Positions 13,487-25,133 of a stretch of DNA of 64,000 nt are shown in pieces. The stretch lies in contig NC_091100.1 in NCBI RefSeq assembly GCF_024713975.1, positions 13,608,001-13,672,000 on the forward strand, given 5' to 3'. The notes under the pieces were generated by a model. It ran no database searches. It was not told the origin of the DNA and saw only the letters and a program-made list of their open reading frames with translations. Both the position numbers and the translations under genes were made by a program. Origin of the DNA: Paralichthys olivaceus. Lineage: Eukaryota; Chordata; Actinopteri; Pleuronectiformes; Paralichthyidae. How positions within the stretch are numbered: position 1 is the stretch's first letter; the number at the start of each line of letters is the position of its first letter.

Positions 13487-13537
13487 CTGACTATGAGATG
13501 GGTAGCCGTGGTAACCAAGGGTCAAGGGGTCATTGTT
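13487..13537 (-). CDS. rbfox2: rbfox2 second coding exon, 51-nt small exon
   Basis: This exon encodes 17 residues, NNDPLTLGYHGYPSHSQ. It corresponds to the NEPLT..GYHGFP...SQ segment of mammalian RBFOX2. It has a pyrimidine-rich acceptor (tctctctttcag) and a strong donor (CAG|GTAAGA), and is phase 0 at both ends. It can therefore be included or skipped without changing the frame between exon 1 (…GEVGQ) and exon 3 (GSQDS…). It is too short to appear as an open frame of note and was found through the conserved peptide. In mammals this part of the gene has alternative first exons; regulated use here is inferred. Confidence 0.87.
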
Positions 13538-15459
13538 CTGAAAGAGAGAAAATACATAGTGAGTATTTTGTTAATTCACATCATTTTTATTACTCAGAAT
13601 TATTCCTTCCTCTATTTACTCCATCTTTACACCCTGTTAGTGGCACCTCTATATTTGACTCTTGTGGCGTTACCGACTCCCAATCAAATTAACTCCGGTG
13701 ACACACTCCTGCTATCTCCTCTGGAGTTTTCCACCTAGCGGATCTTTTGTCTCCTTGTAAAGACGCGATAACGGGGGCGAGTGAGATCATGCGAGCAGGA
13801 GATGAAAGACAGGGCAGAAAGAACAAGTGTCTCACCACGGCTCTTAAATCATAAATAGGTCAGGAGTGTCAGCGAGAATGAAGCCCGTCGGTGTTAAATG
13901 GCATTGTGAGCCCCTGATGCAATCTCCGACACATTCCTCTCAATGTTCTGGCTTCGTGGAGAAGAGATGGATACATCAAACATCTGGTGAGTAATTACAG
14001 TTAAACAAGATGCAGAGACGGAGAGAAGAAAAAAAACACTCATTTTGTTTGGAGCCAAATATTAAACATAAATCACGTCCCTAGTCCCTAAAATAGTTTG
14101 TAACTCACTTTATTTATACTCATTATGCTGTGTTCCGGCTTTTATGCTAATGTATTCCATTAAAAAGGAGCTTTTCACAGCGATTACAGCTCGCTTTGAA
14201 GGGGAAAACAGATTTGCCTGTCTCTGGCTTCATATCACTAGATTAGAAAACAACTCGGCTCCTCCCTCCTCCCTCTGTCCTTCCCCCTGATCTTCCTTTC
14301 ATCTGGAACCAATGTCCCTCGTCTGCTCTGTCCCTAAGGGAAACACTTTGCTCTGCACGCTTCACAGCTTGAGTTCGCCTGATTAATACTGTAGCCATCT
14401 AACTCCGGACCCCATGGGGCAGTTTCACTAAAAACTAAGCGCAACATTTCCAAAATGCACTGAGACCTGGTCGGGAGAGCGGGGGAGAAGGAAGTGTCCT
14501 CTTGATTAAAAAACGCATTTTGTGCGAGTCTATCTCACAGCCAAAAATGTACTTAGAGAACTGGCTTTGGGAGGTAGAAGCTCTAAATAATGAATCACGT
14601 CTTAGAAGCTTGAATAACATGAATAAAGAATAAACCTTATTTTACAGCGAGGCCAAACTCCAGACTCAATGAACTGGAGGTACTGAGCAGAAGGGGGATC
14701 AAAATAACACCAAAAACACAATTAGGCAAGAAAAACAGATGTATTAGGGCAGTATACTGTGTCAGACTGAGGGAGGAGGTGTTGTGAAAACACACACACA
14801 CACACGTCTGGTAACATCTGGATTTCATATGATGGAGAGACTGGGGGAGGAACCAGAGCTGGAGAGGCAGTGGGAAATGGACAGCAGAGAAAAGGAAGAC
14901 AAAATGAGATGGAGGGAGCAAAGACAATGACTCATACATGAGCGGAGTCATGTGCTTAATTTCCTTAAGGAACTGGGTGGAACGAGGGAGGGAGGGAGGG
15001 AGGGAGGGCTGCATGGAGGCTGCTCGACATGAGTGTGCATCAGTCTCCCTCTCCACACTACAGTCACTTGCACAGAGCAGGAAAAACAAAATGATTTCTC
15101 ATTCTTACTGATGCTAGTCATGTTTTTCTTGTTGGTGACAAATGAAGCAGCTGATACCTGTCTGGGAGAGGTGGTGGTGGTGTTTCGGGGGGATGGGGGT
15201 GACTAAAAAACAGAAGACCAAACTGCTGGGGAGGACTGGGTGAGCAATCAGGAGACAGTAACAAAACGACTTGAAGTCAACAGATGGTGGTCAAAGGGAG
15301 GCGGGGGAGGACAGGCGAGCTTGGAGGGGCGAGAAAAACCAAATCAGAGTTTCTCCTTCACACCATCTTCTCATTACGGTGATCCCTTTCACACACAACC
15401 CTGCTGCTACAGCCACACTTCTACGTTTCCCTTTGAAAACCCATCAACTCTGCTAAAGC

Positions 15460-15945
15460 GTTTTTGAGCCGCTAAAACTGAGAAATTTGGAAATGCTGCT
15501 GGCCATGTTTTAGTTTGTAAACTCCAGGGACACGTTTTATTCTGGACGTGCAGAAGCGGTGATGATCGGAGGCGATAATATAGACGCTCACCACCGCCTC
15601 TGATTAGATCTATCACGTCCGGAAAAAAAACAACATGCATCAGCCTCAACCAGTGTAGAACGCAACATGGAGAAACAATTACAAGCGTTGCTGACCCTGT
15701 TGTCTTTGCCAACAACTGTTGTGCAGTTAAATTCAGCATTTTACAATGATACAACTGTTTACATGTGTAGGAGACGATCAATCTGCGACTATTCCCGTGT
15801 CCAGCGGGACATACATGTGTGTCTTATGTTTTCAGGTGTGTTTGTATGTACAAGGATTAAAACTGATTCAGAGCCGAAACGCTTGTGTGGACAGATTGTT
15901 TTAGTCTCAAATTGTTCAAACTAAAATGTTGTATGGATGGATGTT
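15460..15945. mobile_element. MITE-like element, family member 2 (rbfox2 intron 1)
   Basis: Shares gagccgctaaaactgagaa and aaggattaaaactgattcag segments, in the same order, with the element at 29312-29765. The ends are more decayed. Confidence 0.45.
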
Positions 15946-15953
15946 GCCTCAAG

Positions 15954-15958
<5 letters not shown>

Positions 15959-16013
<55 letters not shown>
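15959..16013 (+). repeat. (GT)n microsatellite
   Basis: About 27 GT units in rbfox2 intron 1. Confidence 0.95.
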
Positions 16014-16021
<8 letters not shown>

Positions 16022-19000
16022 TTTGAACCTATTTCCATCGAGTCATGGGTCTGCTGCTCTTCTGAGGAGGATTAAGAAGAAGAGGAACAACATTTCACTG
16101 CTCAGACAGTCATCATACCTTACTGCAGGCCGCATCGCACACTCAAGAGGATGTGAATCCATTTCATCCACAGAGCACTTATGTGCTAAGCCTCCAAACA
16201 CATTGCCGGACGATGTGAAGTTTATTTTCTCTCAATCCACCTCACCTCCTTCAACTTTCCTCAGCAAACCTACACGTGTGTTTTGCAGCAGTTGAAGTGG
16301 ATCTTGGACGTTGCCTCGACAGTTCTGTCATTACATAATCATGAAGCAGCGTCGGCTAGCAATTTACATGACACATAATCAAACTGACGTCCACTAAAGT
16401 GATGAGATAAAAGTGTAATTTTATCCCACAATTTATTTCAGATCTGATAGGAGTGAATTAATATTTGCTTGTAATTATTTACTGCACAGCGTAATTGCCC
16501 ATCATCATTAGTCCAGATCATTATTTCTCTGCAGCATCACTCCACTCAGAGCGAGCTTGATGCTGGGACCAATGCAGAAATCTTGGCTCCTTTGCATTTT
16601 TGACATTTTAGCAGATTTTCATTTAATTATTCAGCTGAGCAATACATCTTGTGAGTACAGTGTATTGAAAACAATTGAGTCTTCAGGAAAAACAATGCAA
16701 CAACGAACAGATTGTCACAATATATCTACAACTCATGATTCTTGATTATTTATGAATTTGTAGTTGACATTCTTCTTTGCTTAGTAAATCCAAGAAATGT
16801 CAGGAAATAGCTAAAAATGTCTCTTACAAGCTCCTGACCAATCTTTTGTCCATGTGATATGGAAGACAAAGACAACTTAAAAGGCAAGCATTTATTAATA
16901 TAGTAACAAACACCATGAAAATCTGAAATACTACAAAAGCAACAAAGTGCTTCACTGCAGTTGGAGACACATGAGGCTGCAGTGTTTTCACAATGTGACT
17001 GCAAATGCATCCTGGGCCACATTGAAGGACCGCCCACTCAGTTGACGCCCCCTGCATCACTGCAGCTTCATAATGAAAGAAAGATATTTACTAAATACGT
17101 TGATATATTTGTGGCAACTGGCCACATGGTAACCTACTGCTACATATTGATTTAATATTTCGTATTTTTTGCTATCTTTAATAAGTCAAATATCATTTCA
17201 CTCTACAGCTGCATGCAGAGCATTAATTCTTTGGCTTGCTCTCTCTCTGTCTTACACAGACACACGTAATCCTGTTCTTCTATCTTAGTGAGGACACTCA
17301 GTTGCATAACGCAGTGCCTGTTCTCTTACCCTATCCTAAACATCACAACTAAATGCCTCAACCTACCGTCAAAGCAAATCTTAGTCCTCATACAGATCTT
17401 CCAGAAAGTGAGGACCGGACAAAATGTCCTTGCTCTAAAAGGTCTAAACTCAAAATGGTCCTCAAAAAGACACAAGTTCGAGTACACACACAAACAAATG
17501 CATTAGGCACAGACCTGCCTGTCATAGTCTGTCGTCATTTGTCATCATCTGGTCTTTGTGAACAGAGCTGATGTAGCTACATGTTTATTTGCATCTAAAG
17601 CGGAAGTGAGATCTGGACAAACGGATCACCTGAAACAGATGTTAACTCCAGGTATGAACAGGACCGTACAGATGCATATCTGCTGGTCTCTCAAACATAA
17701 TTCAGTCAACAGACCTCTGCTGGCGATTTATCAAAGAAAAACAGGGCCCTAAACTAAATAAATATTCTGAACTCGCAGCAGGAGTGCATTTTTCTTTTCT
17801 TGACGTTTTCATTCTATTTCAGAGCAGGGCCCGAGATGAAAGTACAGAGGGGTGATCCACCTACATTAATGTCCTAGTCAAGTCATTTGTCCTCAGTGCT
17901 GTCACCGCAGGCAAGACCTTATTAGGTTAAAAAGAGAGTCCCGGTTCCTCCGCAGAGTGACAACAAAACATGGGCTGCTCAGCAGCACGCCGGATTGATA
18001 TTGAAGCCGACAACCTCCTCTCAACATTTCCCCAAATCTGAGCAGGGCTGGAGACGCAGGCTGGTGTTATGAGTCTCCTGTTGTCCTGAAAAATGCAGGA
18101 CTTTGCTGCTGCTGCAGAGGAATGCAACATAGATGTGAAGTTATTTTTATTGTGAACCCTCTTGTTGGTGGCTTTTACAGAACGCTTCATAGGTATTTAG
18201 AATCTACATTATGGACGAGCACTGAGTCAGCTCCAGGTCAACATCTGATTTCTATGAGCAGCAGTGAACATTTGAACTTGTTCAATGCACCCAGCTTATT
18301 TGTTCTTCCACTGACTGTATTTGCCTGTGTTAGCTGAGCATTCAGTCATATAGTGCATGCTGCACTGACTTATACATGCATTGCTGCTCCGCTAAAACTT
18401 TGCAAATCCGACTTGACAGCGCGTTCCACCCCCGCACTGCGATGACATCACACCCGAGCAGCTAATGAGAAAAACAGCAGGGTCAGTGGCCAAATGGGAA
18501 GGATCCCATTATTGGCTGCAGCCATTTAAATGGCCTGCTCTTCACCACAACCACACCCTATTGTGTTGGCTTGAATTATAGGTCAGAGTTCACCTCCTGC
18601 CTTGATGTCGGAAATAAATGTGTTTTTTCTTTTTAAATCAGGGATGGAAAGGATGGAGGAATGGAGACACGATGCTTGACAAGAGCCAGAGAATGGATTT
18701 CTGTAATACTTTCCATCCTTTACCCTCTTCTGAGGATTAGCTTTACAGAAGTGCTTGTGTGCAATTTTATAGATTTTTTTTCTTGAAGAGCCAAGTGCTT
18801 TTAAAAAGCAGGAAAATTGGACGTCACATCCCGGTTTGTTTGTAGAGTATTAATGGCGTCACCAGGTTAGGGTAAATTAAAATACACCACAGAGTTTTAT
18901 ATAAACACAGTTTGATCAGAGGACGACTGTTTCAGCGTGTGCAGCTCAAACGACAGTAAAGTGGTGGAAAAAAGGTCTATCAAACTTATGTCACAGCAGT

Positions 19001-19244
19001 AAAAACAAATGTATGCAACTAATGATTATTTTCATTATTGATTGACAGATGATTTTATCTATTGATAATTTACTCTATAGAAAATACTTTAAAATAGCAG
19101 AAAATACGTTCACCTGTTTCTAAAACTGCAAAATGATATCTCCAAATGCATTATTTTGTCCAACCAACAGCCATGTACGTTAAGATATGGGCGATTCAAA
19201 AATACAGGAAATCAATAATCAATACATTTAAGGAAAAAAATCAC

Positions 19245-19613
19245 TTAAAGGTTCAGTGTGTAAAATTTAGTGTGATATCTAGAGGTGAAGTTGCATGTTG
19301 CAGCTGGATACACCCTCCCCTTCTTCTTCCCAACATGAAAGAGAACCTGTGGTGAACTTCAGTTGTCATGAAAACTCAAAAGTTTTAGTTTGTCCAGTTT
19401 GGACGACAGTAAAAAACATGGTGGCCTCCACAGAGAGGACCCCCTCCATGTAAATATAGAATATTTAAATATATAGGTTCATTCTATGGTAAATAAAACA
19501 ACAATTCATACAATTTAGATGAAACACACCAGTGAAAACATCACTAGGATTATTTTATATTCAATTTCTGCCAAAAATTCCTTTCACCTAAATCTTACAC
19601 ACTGAACCTTTAA
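19245..19613. mobile_element. TTAA-flanked MITE (369 bp, piggyBac-like ends)
   Basis: Left end TTAA-AGGTTCAGTGTGTAAAATTTAG and right end CTAAATCTTACACACTGAACCT-TTAA are near-perfect terminal inverted repeats of 22 bp bordered by TTAA. The interior has no coding frame. TTAA duplication is characteristic of piggyBac-type transposition. Confidence 0.85.
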
Positions 19614-21217
19614 ACAATGAATTATTATACAGTTGCCTGTAATTATACTTGTCTGTCGACTAGTTACTACATTGACTAATCATTGTCGCTCTATACACGT
19701 ATAAGTTTAATCTTCATGTGGATCTTACTGATGTGTGTGTTTGTACATGAGCCTGTGTGTTGTGTAAAATCACTGCCTCAGATAAGGATCTCAGAGATCA
19801 GTGTGGTTATAATGCCCCCTCCAGTATGAGATGTGATCCCATTAGCTGGAAACAAAGCCTCTTTACTGCCAGTGATAGGGCAAATCTGTTCCTGCACCAA
19901 CTGAGAGGCATGGAGGAGAGGGGGGAGGGGGCATCTCTCCCACTCTCATTTCCGGACTGTCCAGCCAGCTCACGTTCAATACATTTTAGGTGCTGAAGCT
20001 ATCGATCCGTGCCTCTCTCTCTTTCCCACACAAACACACACACACATCTGTTTTTAAGTGCATTACGTTCCTAAGCCTGTCTGTCAACACACACATACAG
20101 ACAGCATGGCGATGTAAAGCCATCCATTTAGTTTTCCAAACAGGAGCAAACCACTTCACCTCCATTACTGGTGCTTTCATGGTGTGGGATAAAGCTTTCT
20201 ATCTTTTAAAAGGAGTGCTTTGCCCCTTTGTAATATACTGTAACGATGTCCCGAGCATCGTTCTGTCCTCCTCTGGTGCTTTGTCAAGACATGTTTGACG
20301 ATTGTGGAAATAATACAGCTCATAGATTCTACTGACATTTAAAAAGAAATAGGTTAAGAGAGGTCAAATGCAGAATCAGAGCTTCTTCCAACCACTGTAG
20401 AACTAATGCTGATAAAACCACTCAGAATGAATGCAGTTATGTTTTGGATGAGTGCATTGCATTGCTATAAAAGTGCATATCTTTGCATCGCCCGCTCCAA
20501 CTCCAAAAAGATCACATAACCAAACACTGACATCAATTTCCATTCCAAACCGAATGTTGTCCACAGCATTACTCCACATGGTGAAGAGGTTTTTTGCATA
20601 ATAAAAGGTCAAGTTTGTTTATGTTTCCTACCCTCTGCTGGAACTCTGCCTGGGCTCCACTGATATTATTCATTAAAACAGCATCTTTGAAGAGCTGTGA
20701 AGCAGCAGGATCTCCGGGCTCCGATGTAACGACCCGGCAAACACTGCAGGTCGACTTCATACAAATTGAGACTGCAACAAATTACTGTTGCAATTCCTTC
20801 TCAAACCTGAAGCCAATGCCTGGAGGTGCAATGTAGCAGCTACAGTGGAACAGCTCAGTGAACACCGTGGATTGCATTCAGAGTGGACCACTGCAATGCT
20901 CCCTTTACACAGCATGTAGGGTCAGGCTCAGGCTGAGAATTGTGGAGGTATTTCCTGCAGTGCTGAGAATGGACTGGGCCCAATGGTGGCCCCTTTGCTG
21001 CAGCTACCTGCATACAACTAAATGCGGCCTCAATTTACACAAGCAAACTGGTTTAACAGGGAAACGTGGTTTAATAAATGAAAGCATGGTGTAGTGAAGG
21101 ATATCAGAATCCTTGATGAAATGATAACAGTACCATGCATGACGACTTTCTTACACCACGCTTGTGCACAGCAGGGTACGATCGTCTCTGCATTGCTGTT
21201 TTTTTTGCACAAACATA

Positions 21218-21218
21218 C

Positions 21219-21249
<31 letters not shown>

Positions 21250-21257
21250 ACACACAC
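21218..21257 (+). repeat. (C)18(CA)n tract next to the rbfox2 exon 1 donor
   Basis: Poly-C followed by CA repeats. In the transcript this is (UG)n then poly-G, starting about 10 nt after the 5' splice site at 21267. Confidence 0.95.
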
Positions 21258-21267
21258 AAACACTCAC

Positions 21268-21519
21268 CTGACCAACCTCGCCGATCCCTCCTGAACCGTC
21301 CATGCGGGGACGCTTGCACTCCGCGCCGGCCGAGTCCACCAGAGCGGCCGCCGTCTGCGCGTCGGGCTCCGGGTCTCCGCGCTTCATGCCTCGCACGGCT
21401 GCGGGAGCGCCGCCCGGGTTGGTGTGCACCCCGGCCATGGCGTCCAGCTCTCTATCCCGGTCCATGAGACCCCGGGACACAGGCAGCATGATGGAGGCGA
21501 CGTCGGTCGACATTAACAT
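21268..21519 (-). CDS. rbfox2: rbfox2 first coding exon (RNA-binding Fox-1 homolog 2, N-terminus)
   Basis: RBFOX2 is a nuclear splicing factor that binds (U)GCAUG and controls alternative exons. This exon encodes 84 residues read on the minus strand from 21519. An in-frame TAA lies directly before the first ATG, so the open frame begins here; internal starts at residues 3 and 19 are also possible. The stretch RGMKRGDPEPD followed by CKRPRMDG matches in order the RGMKR and SKRPR blocks at the start of the long vertebrate RBFOX2 isoform. The exon ends in Gln at a consensus donor (CAG|GTGAGTG), phase 0, which is the junction expected before the NEPLT-type exon. The rest of the gene, including the RRM, is outside the window to the left. 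The identification rests on the splice-consistent match of three exons in correct order. RBFOX1 and RBFOX3 are less likely because of the KRPR block. Confidence 0.82.
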
Positions 21520-22450
21520 TTAAAAATCTTCTTTTTGTGTCCTCTCTCTCTCTGAACTGAAAACCCTCTGCGCTGCCTGGAGTTAAAACAGTCTTTTAAT
21601 TATTATTATTATTCTAATAATAATTAATGCAGCCAGGTAGTGTCACTGCACTGGGCCTTTTCTATGACCCCCTTAAGAGTTGATGTATCTGGAAATGTCT
21701 TTTTTAATCTAAAACACTCCAATTAAATAATTCGACTCCAGTGGTTGAAATGGAGAAAACGTCCCTTGGAATAGACGAGGGTCTGTGGGCTTGATTCTCG
21801 GCTGTAGCCCCCTTGTTTGCTGACCGTGGATTTATTTACTGCGGGGCTGCCTGAGAGGCCTCCGTCTTTTCAGATCACAACAAACCAATTGAACAAACAC
21901 GGATGAAAAACACTGGCTCCTGAACACAGCCTACCGCCTGCTGTCCATTTGTCCTCCTCGGTTCTTTTCCTGTTGTTGTTGTCTTTTCTCCGGAGCTCGA
22001 CAACGTGTTTCCTCAAGACGAGCACGGAGCCCTCAACATGTCTTCCCCCTGCGCCTCGTTCCTCTCGCGTCTTATCTGGCTCCACATATCAGGGCTTTCT
22101 CTGGAAGTCGATCCGCCTCAGGAGCTCTCTCTTCCCCCCATGTTAGTCGGCGAGGCTCCGCTGGAAAAAAAGGGACGAGGGGTTTCTGTTTTTGTTGAAT
22201 AAATAAAAACCAACTAGCGACAAAAGGACGGACAGAGAGGCTGCGGCGTTTCCCTCTGTTCCTCCTCCTTTTCCTAATCTTCCTCTTTCTTTCTGTCTTT
22301 CTCGCCTATTATTTTCTTCCCTCGCTCCGTTTCCCGGTGAGATCTGGCAGCGTGTTACAGAAAAGGAAACCGTCCTCTCTCCCTCCTCCTCCTACTCTCT
22401 CGGTGGAGTCATTCCCCTCCTCCTATCTTCCGCTTCTCCTCTTTGAACGC
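21520..22450 (-). promoter_or_regulatory. rbfox2: 5'UTR / promoter region of rbfox2
   Basis: The sequence upstream of the first ATG of the minus-strand gene. Exon 1 itself (about 21275-21480) is very rich in CpG, as in a CpG island. The upstream part is a mixture of GC-rich and pyrimidine-rich sequence with no clear TATA box. No other open frame of interest is present. The transcription start cannot be placed from sequence alone. A (GT)11 repeat lies at 22511-22532, near the outer border. Confidence 0.4.
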
Positions 22451-22532
22451 ACAGCCAGGCGGCCATGAGTACACGCAGTGGTGCCGCAGTGCTTCCATAC
22501 ATTTCTCTCAGTGTGTGTGTGTGTGTGTGTGT

Positions 22533-24724
22533 CCAAAGGCCCTGAGAGACCATGCTCACACTCTTCCTGCTGTAAACCTTTAAATCAAACCTTCCCTCCA
22601 CCTTCTTCACGTCACTACTGCTGCACAATTCTGCAACACAATTGTGCATAACTCTATTCTGCTAAAGGCCTTTTATTTTCTCTTTTGAGGGGAATGGGTG
22701 TATCATGAAGTCCGGCCCCTGCAAGATTTCATTCCTAACTCATTACACAACCAGCACACACAGGCCAAGGTCTCCTCTCTCACACACACAAGCCCAGCTG
22801 TGAGTCATGCAGCATGCAGCAGCAGTATGTTCCTCTGGCATTTTTATTGCTTGGATGACACCCAGTGGTCAGGAGCCACCAGGAGAGGCAGCACAACTTC
22901 AAAAGGCAATTTGCTGCAGCTAATTACAATACAAGCAAAAGCTGATTTTTTTTTCAAATCCTAATCCTGACTTGTAAGGATTTAAATGGGTTAGCTGCCA
23001 GCCCCCCTCCTCTTCCCCATTCCCTTTCTTAAAGCAATAGTTCATCATTTTGCAGAAATATGTGTCCTCACAGAGTTAAGGAAATCAGAAGCGGAAGCAA
23101 AAACGGTCTTGAGACCTAATCAAGTCTTTAAGGTCTTGCAAATGTCCCCACTGTGGGACTAATAAAGGATTATTTTATCTTAACTATGTGTCCTGGCACA
23201 CAGGACAAGACGGTGCAGTCAGTGCACCCAGCCAACAACTAGTCCTGCACATAACCCAAATTATCTGCATAGACCACCATAATAATTGAATGTTTAACAT
23301 TTTCAGAAATATGCTTCCTGACGGTTAAGAAAATCAGTAGCTTAGTAGAAACAGGAGCACAAACTACCAGCCCCCTAAAGCTAAGGCCTAATTAAAAGAT
23401 TTTATTCAAACAAAAAACACAAGAGTAAAAAATAAAAATAAATGTTATGTTCCAGACTAGTTTTTTTCAACCTTGTAAAGTCTTTACTGGGTTGTCTGGC
23501 CCATTTAGGACAAGACCTCAGGAAGTCACTACGCCCAGCCAACAAGTGCTGCACATAACCCCAATGATCGACATGGACGACGAGAATCTATGAATTTTAT
23601 TAAATTAATAATTCATCATTGTCACAATTATGTTTCAAAATTAATTGAGAAAGTAAATTAAAATCCAATGCATCTAAAGCTTTAAGGCTTGATTAACACA
23701 TTGGTTGTATCTTATCAGTTTAATTTATATACTTCTCTTTTATTCTGTCCTATTTTTATTCTATTCTTAAATACAGGTTATTTTCATTCTGGGGTTGGGC
23801 TGCTGTAATAGCTGAACTTCCTCAAAGAAGAATAAAAAACAAAGGGTTGTCTTATCATATCTTATCTTGTATAAAAAACACAAGTGTAAAAACACTAACC
23901 TACAATTTTATAGACATGCCAGGCTAGTTTGTTGTCTAACCTGGCATGGTAACAACAAGACAGGAAGTGACTACACCCATGCAGCCAAGAAGTATTCCTG
24001 CTAGATGTAAGTTCTTAGAGTTGCCTGATGTTAAGTCTGCAAGGCTCTTTGGCTGAGAAGCACAATAAATCGCACTGAAGTTGTTGTACATAAAATCTAA
24101 TTACCAGCTAATTAAAGTAGACATCTCCCCTGAACTGCACTGTACTCTATAGTGAGAGGTTATCTAACATAATACAAGACATGAAGGGGGGTCTTGATTT
24201 ATTGATCTGGAGGCTGTGTCTTGAAAGGGGGCTTTGTCAGTGTGTAGGATATTGTTCAAAAATGAATTTGTGTAATCCAATTAACAACACAGTAAACGAA
24301 GGGCTCTGTAATATTTCAACAAAGGAGTAAAGTACACACTGCACAGTGGGGGCCGATTGTTGATTGCATGGGTTATGAACTGCAAGCAGGTTAATCTGCT
24401 CATGTTAACACAATCATGCGAAATATTCTGAAGCCCCCTTTCAAAACATGTTTCATCACTTATTCTGGGATTCAAGGAATATTAATACTAGGTAAAACCT
24501 CCAGTTATCTAACTCCATCGTCAATTTTTAATGCCGCAAATTCTACACGATAAACAACAAAGAAGGCCAGTGTCTAACTGAGACTCAGTACAGAGGGGCC
24601 AAGTGTTCATGTAAACAATGTTGCCCCCCTTCTTTGATGGAGTGCCACTTCCTGCTTTAAAACCAAATGGCTGCAGGCTCAGGAACAAAAACACACACAC
24701 ACCCTCAGCATCCTTTAGGAGCTT
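22533..24724. other. Intergenic region between rbfox2 and the ZP gene
   Basis: No gene seen. The region contains a LINE-type tail (ccactgtgggactaataaagg, about 23150-23180) and three diverged tandem copies of a roughly 300-bp unit (23041-24005). Confidence 0.6.
23041..24005. repeat. Three diverged tandem copies of a ~300-bp unit
   Basis: Units start near 23041, 23290 and about 23600. Shared blocks include cagaaatatg…tcctcac/gac…ttaag, ggacaagac, cagtgcaccca/ctacgcccagccaacaa and gcacataaccc. Divergence is high, so the duplication is old. Confidence 0.6.
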
Positions 24725-24730
24725 TTTATT
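24725..24730 (-). terminator. Putative polyadenylation signal of the ZP gene
   Basis: AATAAA on the minus strand, 404 nt past the ZP stop codon at 25134. It is the first canonical hexamer found downstream, so the 3'UTR would be about 0.42 kb. Confidence 0.45.
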
Positions 24731-25133
24731 GGCAGTTAAATGAGTGATGCCTGACGCCTGAAAAAAAAAGGAGCAGGAAAACAGATTAGACACAGTCGAA
24801 AAGAAAAGCAACAGTGGAGTATTTCAACAGGAGCTCAACACTATTCCAGCACTGCTCACCAGATCATCATCATCATAATCATCTCTCAACCAACTTCAAG
24901 CGTTTTGCATGTCGTAACCGAAAAACAGGAAATGGATCGGGCTTAATAAATAATTCACAACCGCCCTCATTACTAAATCATTGTCCTGCTGTTGTATGGA
25001 ACTGCAGGCGCTACTCGCTCTCAGGCCGAGTTCAGTGCAATGCAGCCCATTCATGAGTGTTTCCATGTAATCTTCCAGAGTTCACGAAGGCGCAGCGGTT
25101 GATTTGAGGACAGAGGGTGAATTCTCCTCACCG

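Larger units (their letters stand above)
13538..21267 (-). other. rbfox2: rbfox2 intron 1 (7.7 kb)
   Basis: Intron between the first two coding exons. It contains (GT)n 15959-16013, a MITE-like repeat copy (15460-15945) and a TTAA-flanked MITE (19245-19613). TAAT-rich, non-repetitive stretches around 14140-14420, 16320-16560 and 18410-18560 look like possible conserved noncoding elements. The intron begins with a (GT)n plus poly-G tract directly behind the donor. No additional exon was supported. Confidence 0.75.

Noticed and set aside
13502..13515. Second perfect RFX X-box (GTAGCC-GT-GGTAAC)
   Set aside because: It lies inside rbfox2 coding exon 2 and simply encodes the conserved GYHGY peptide on the minus strand; the motif match is explained by the protein sequence.
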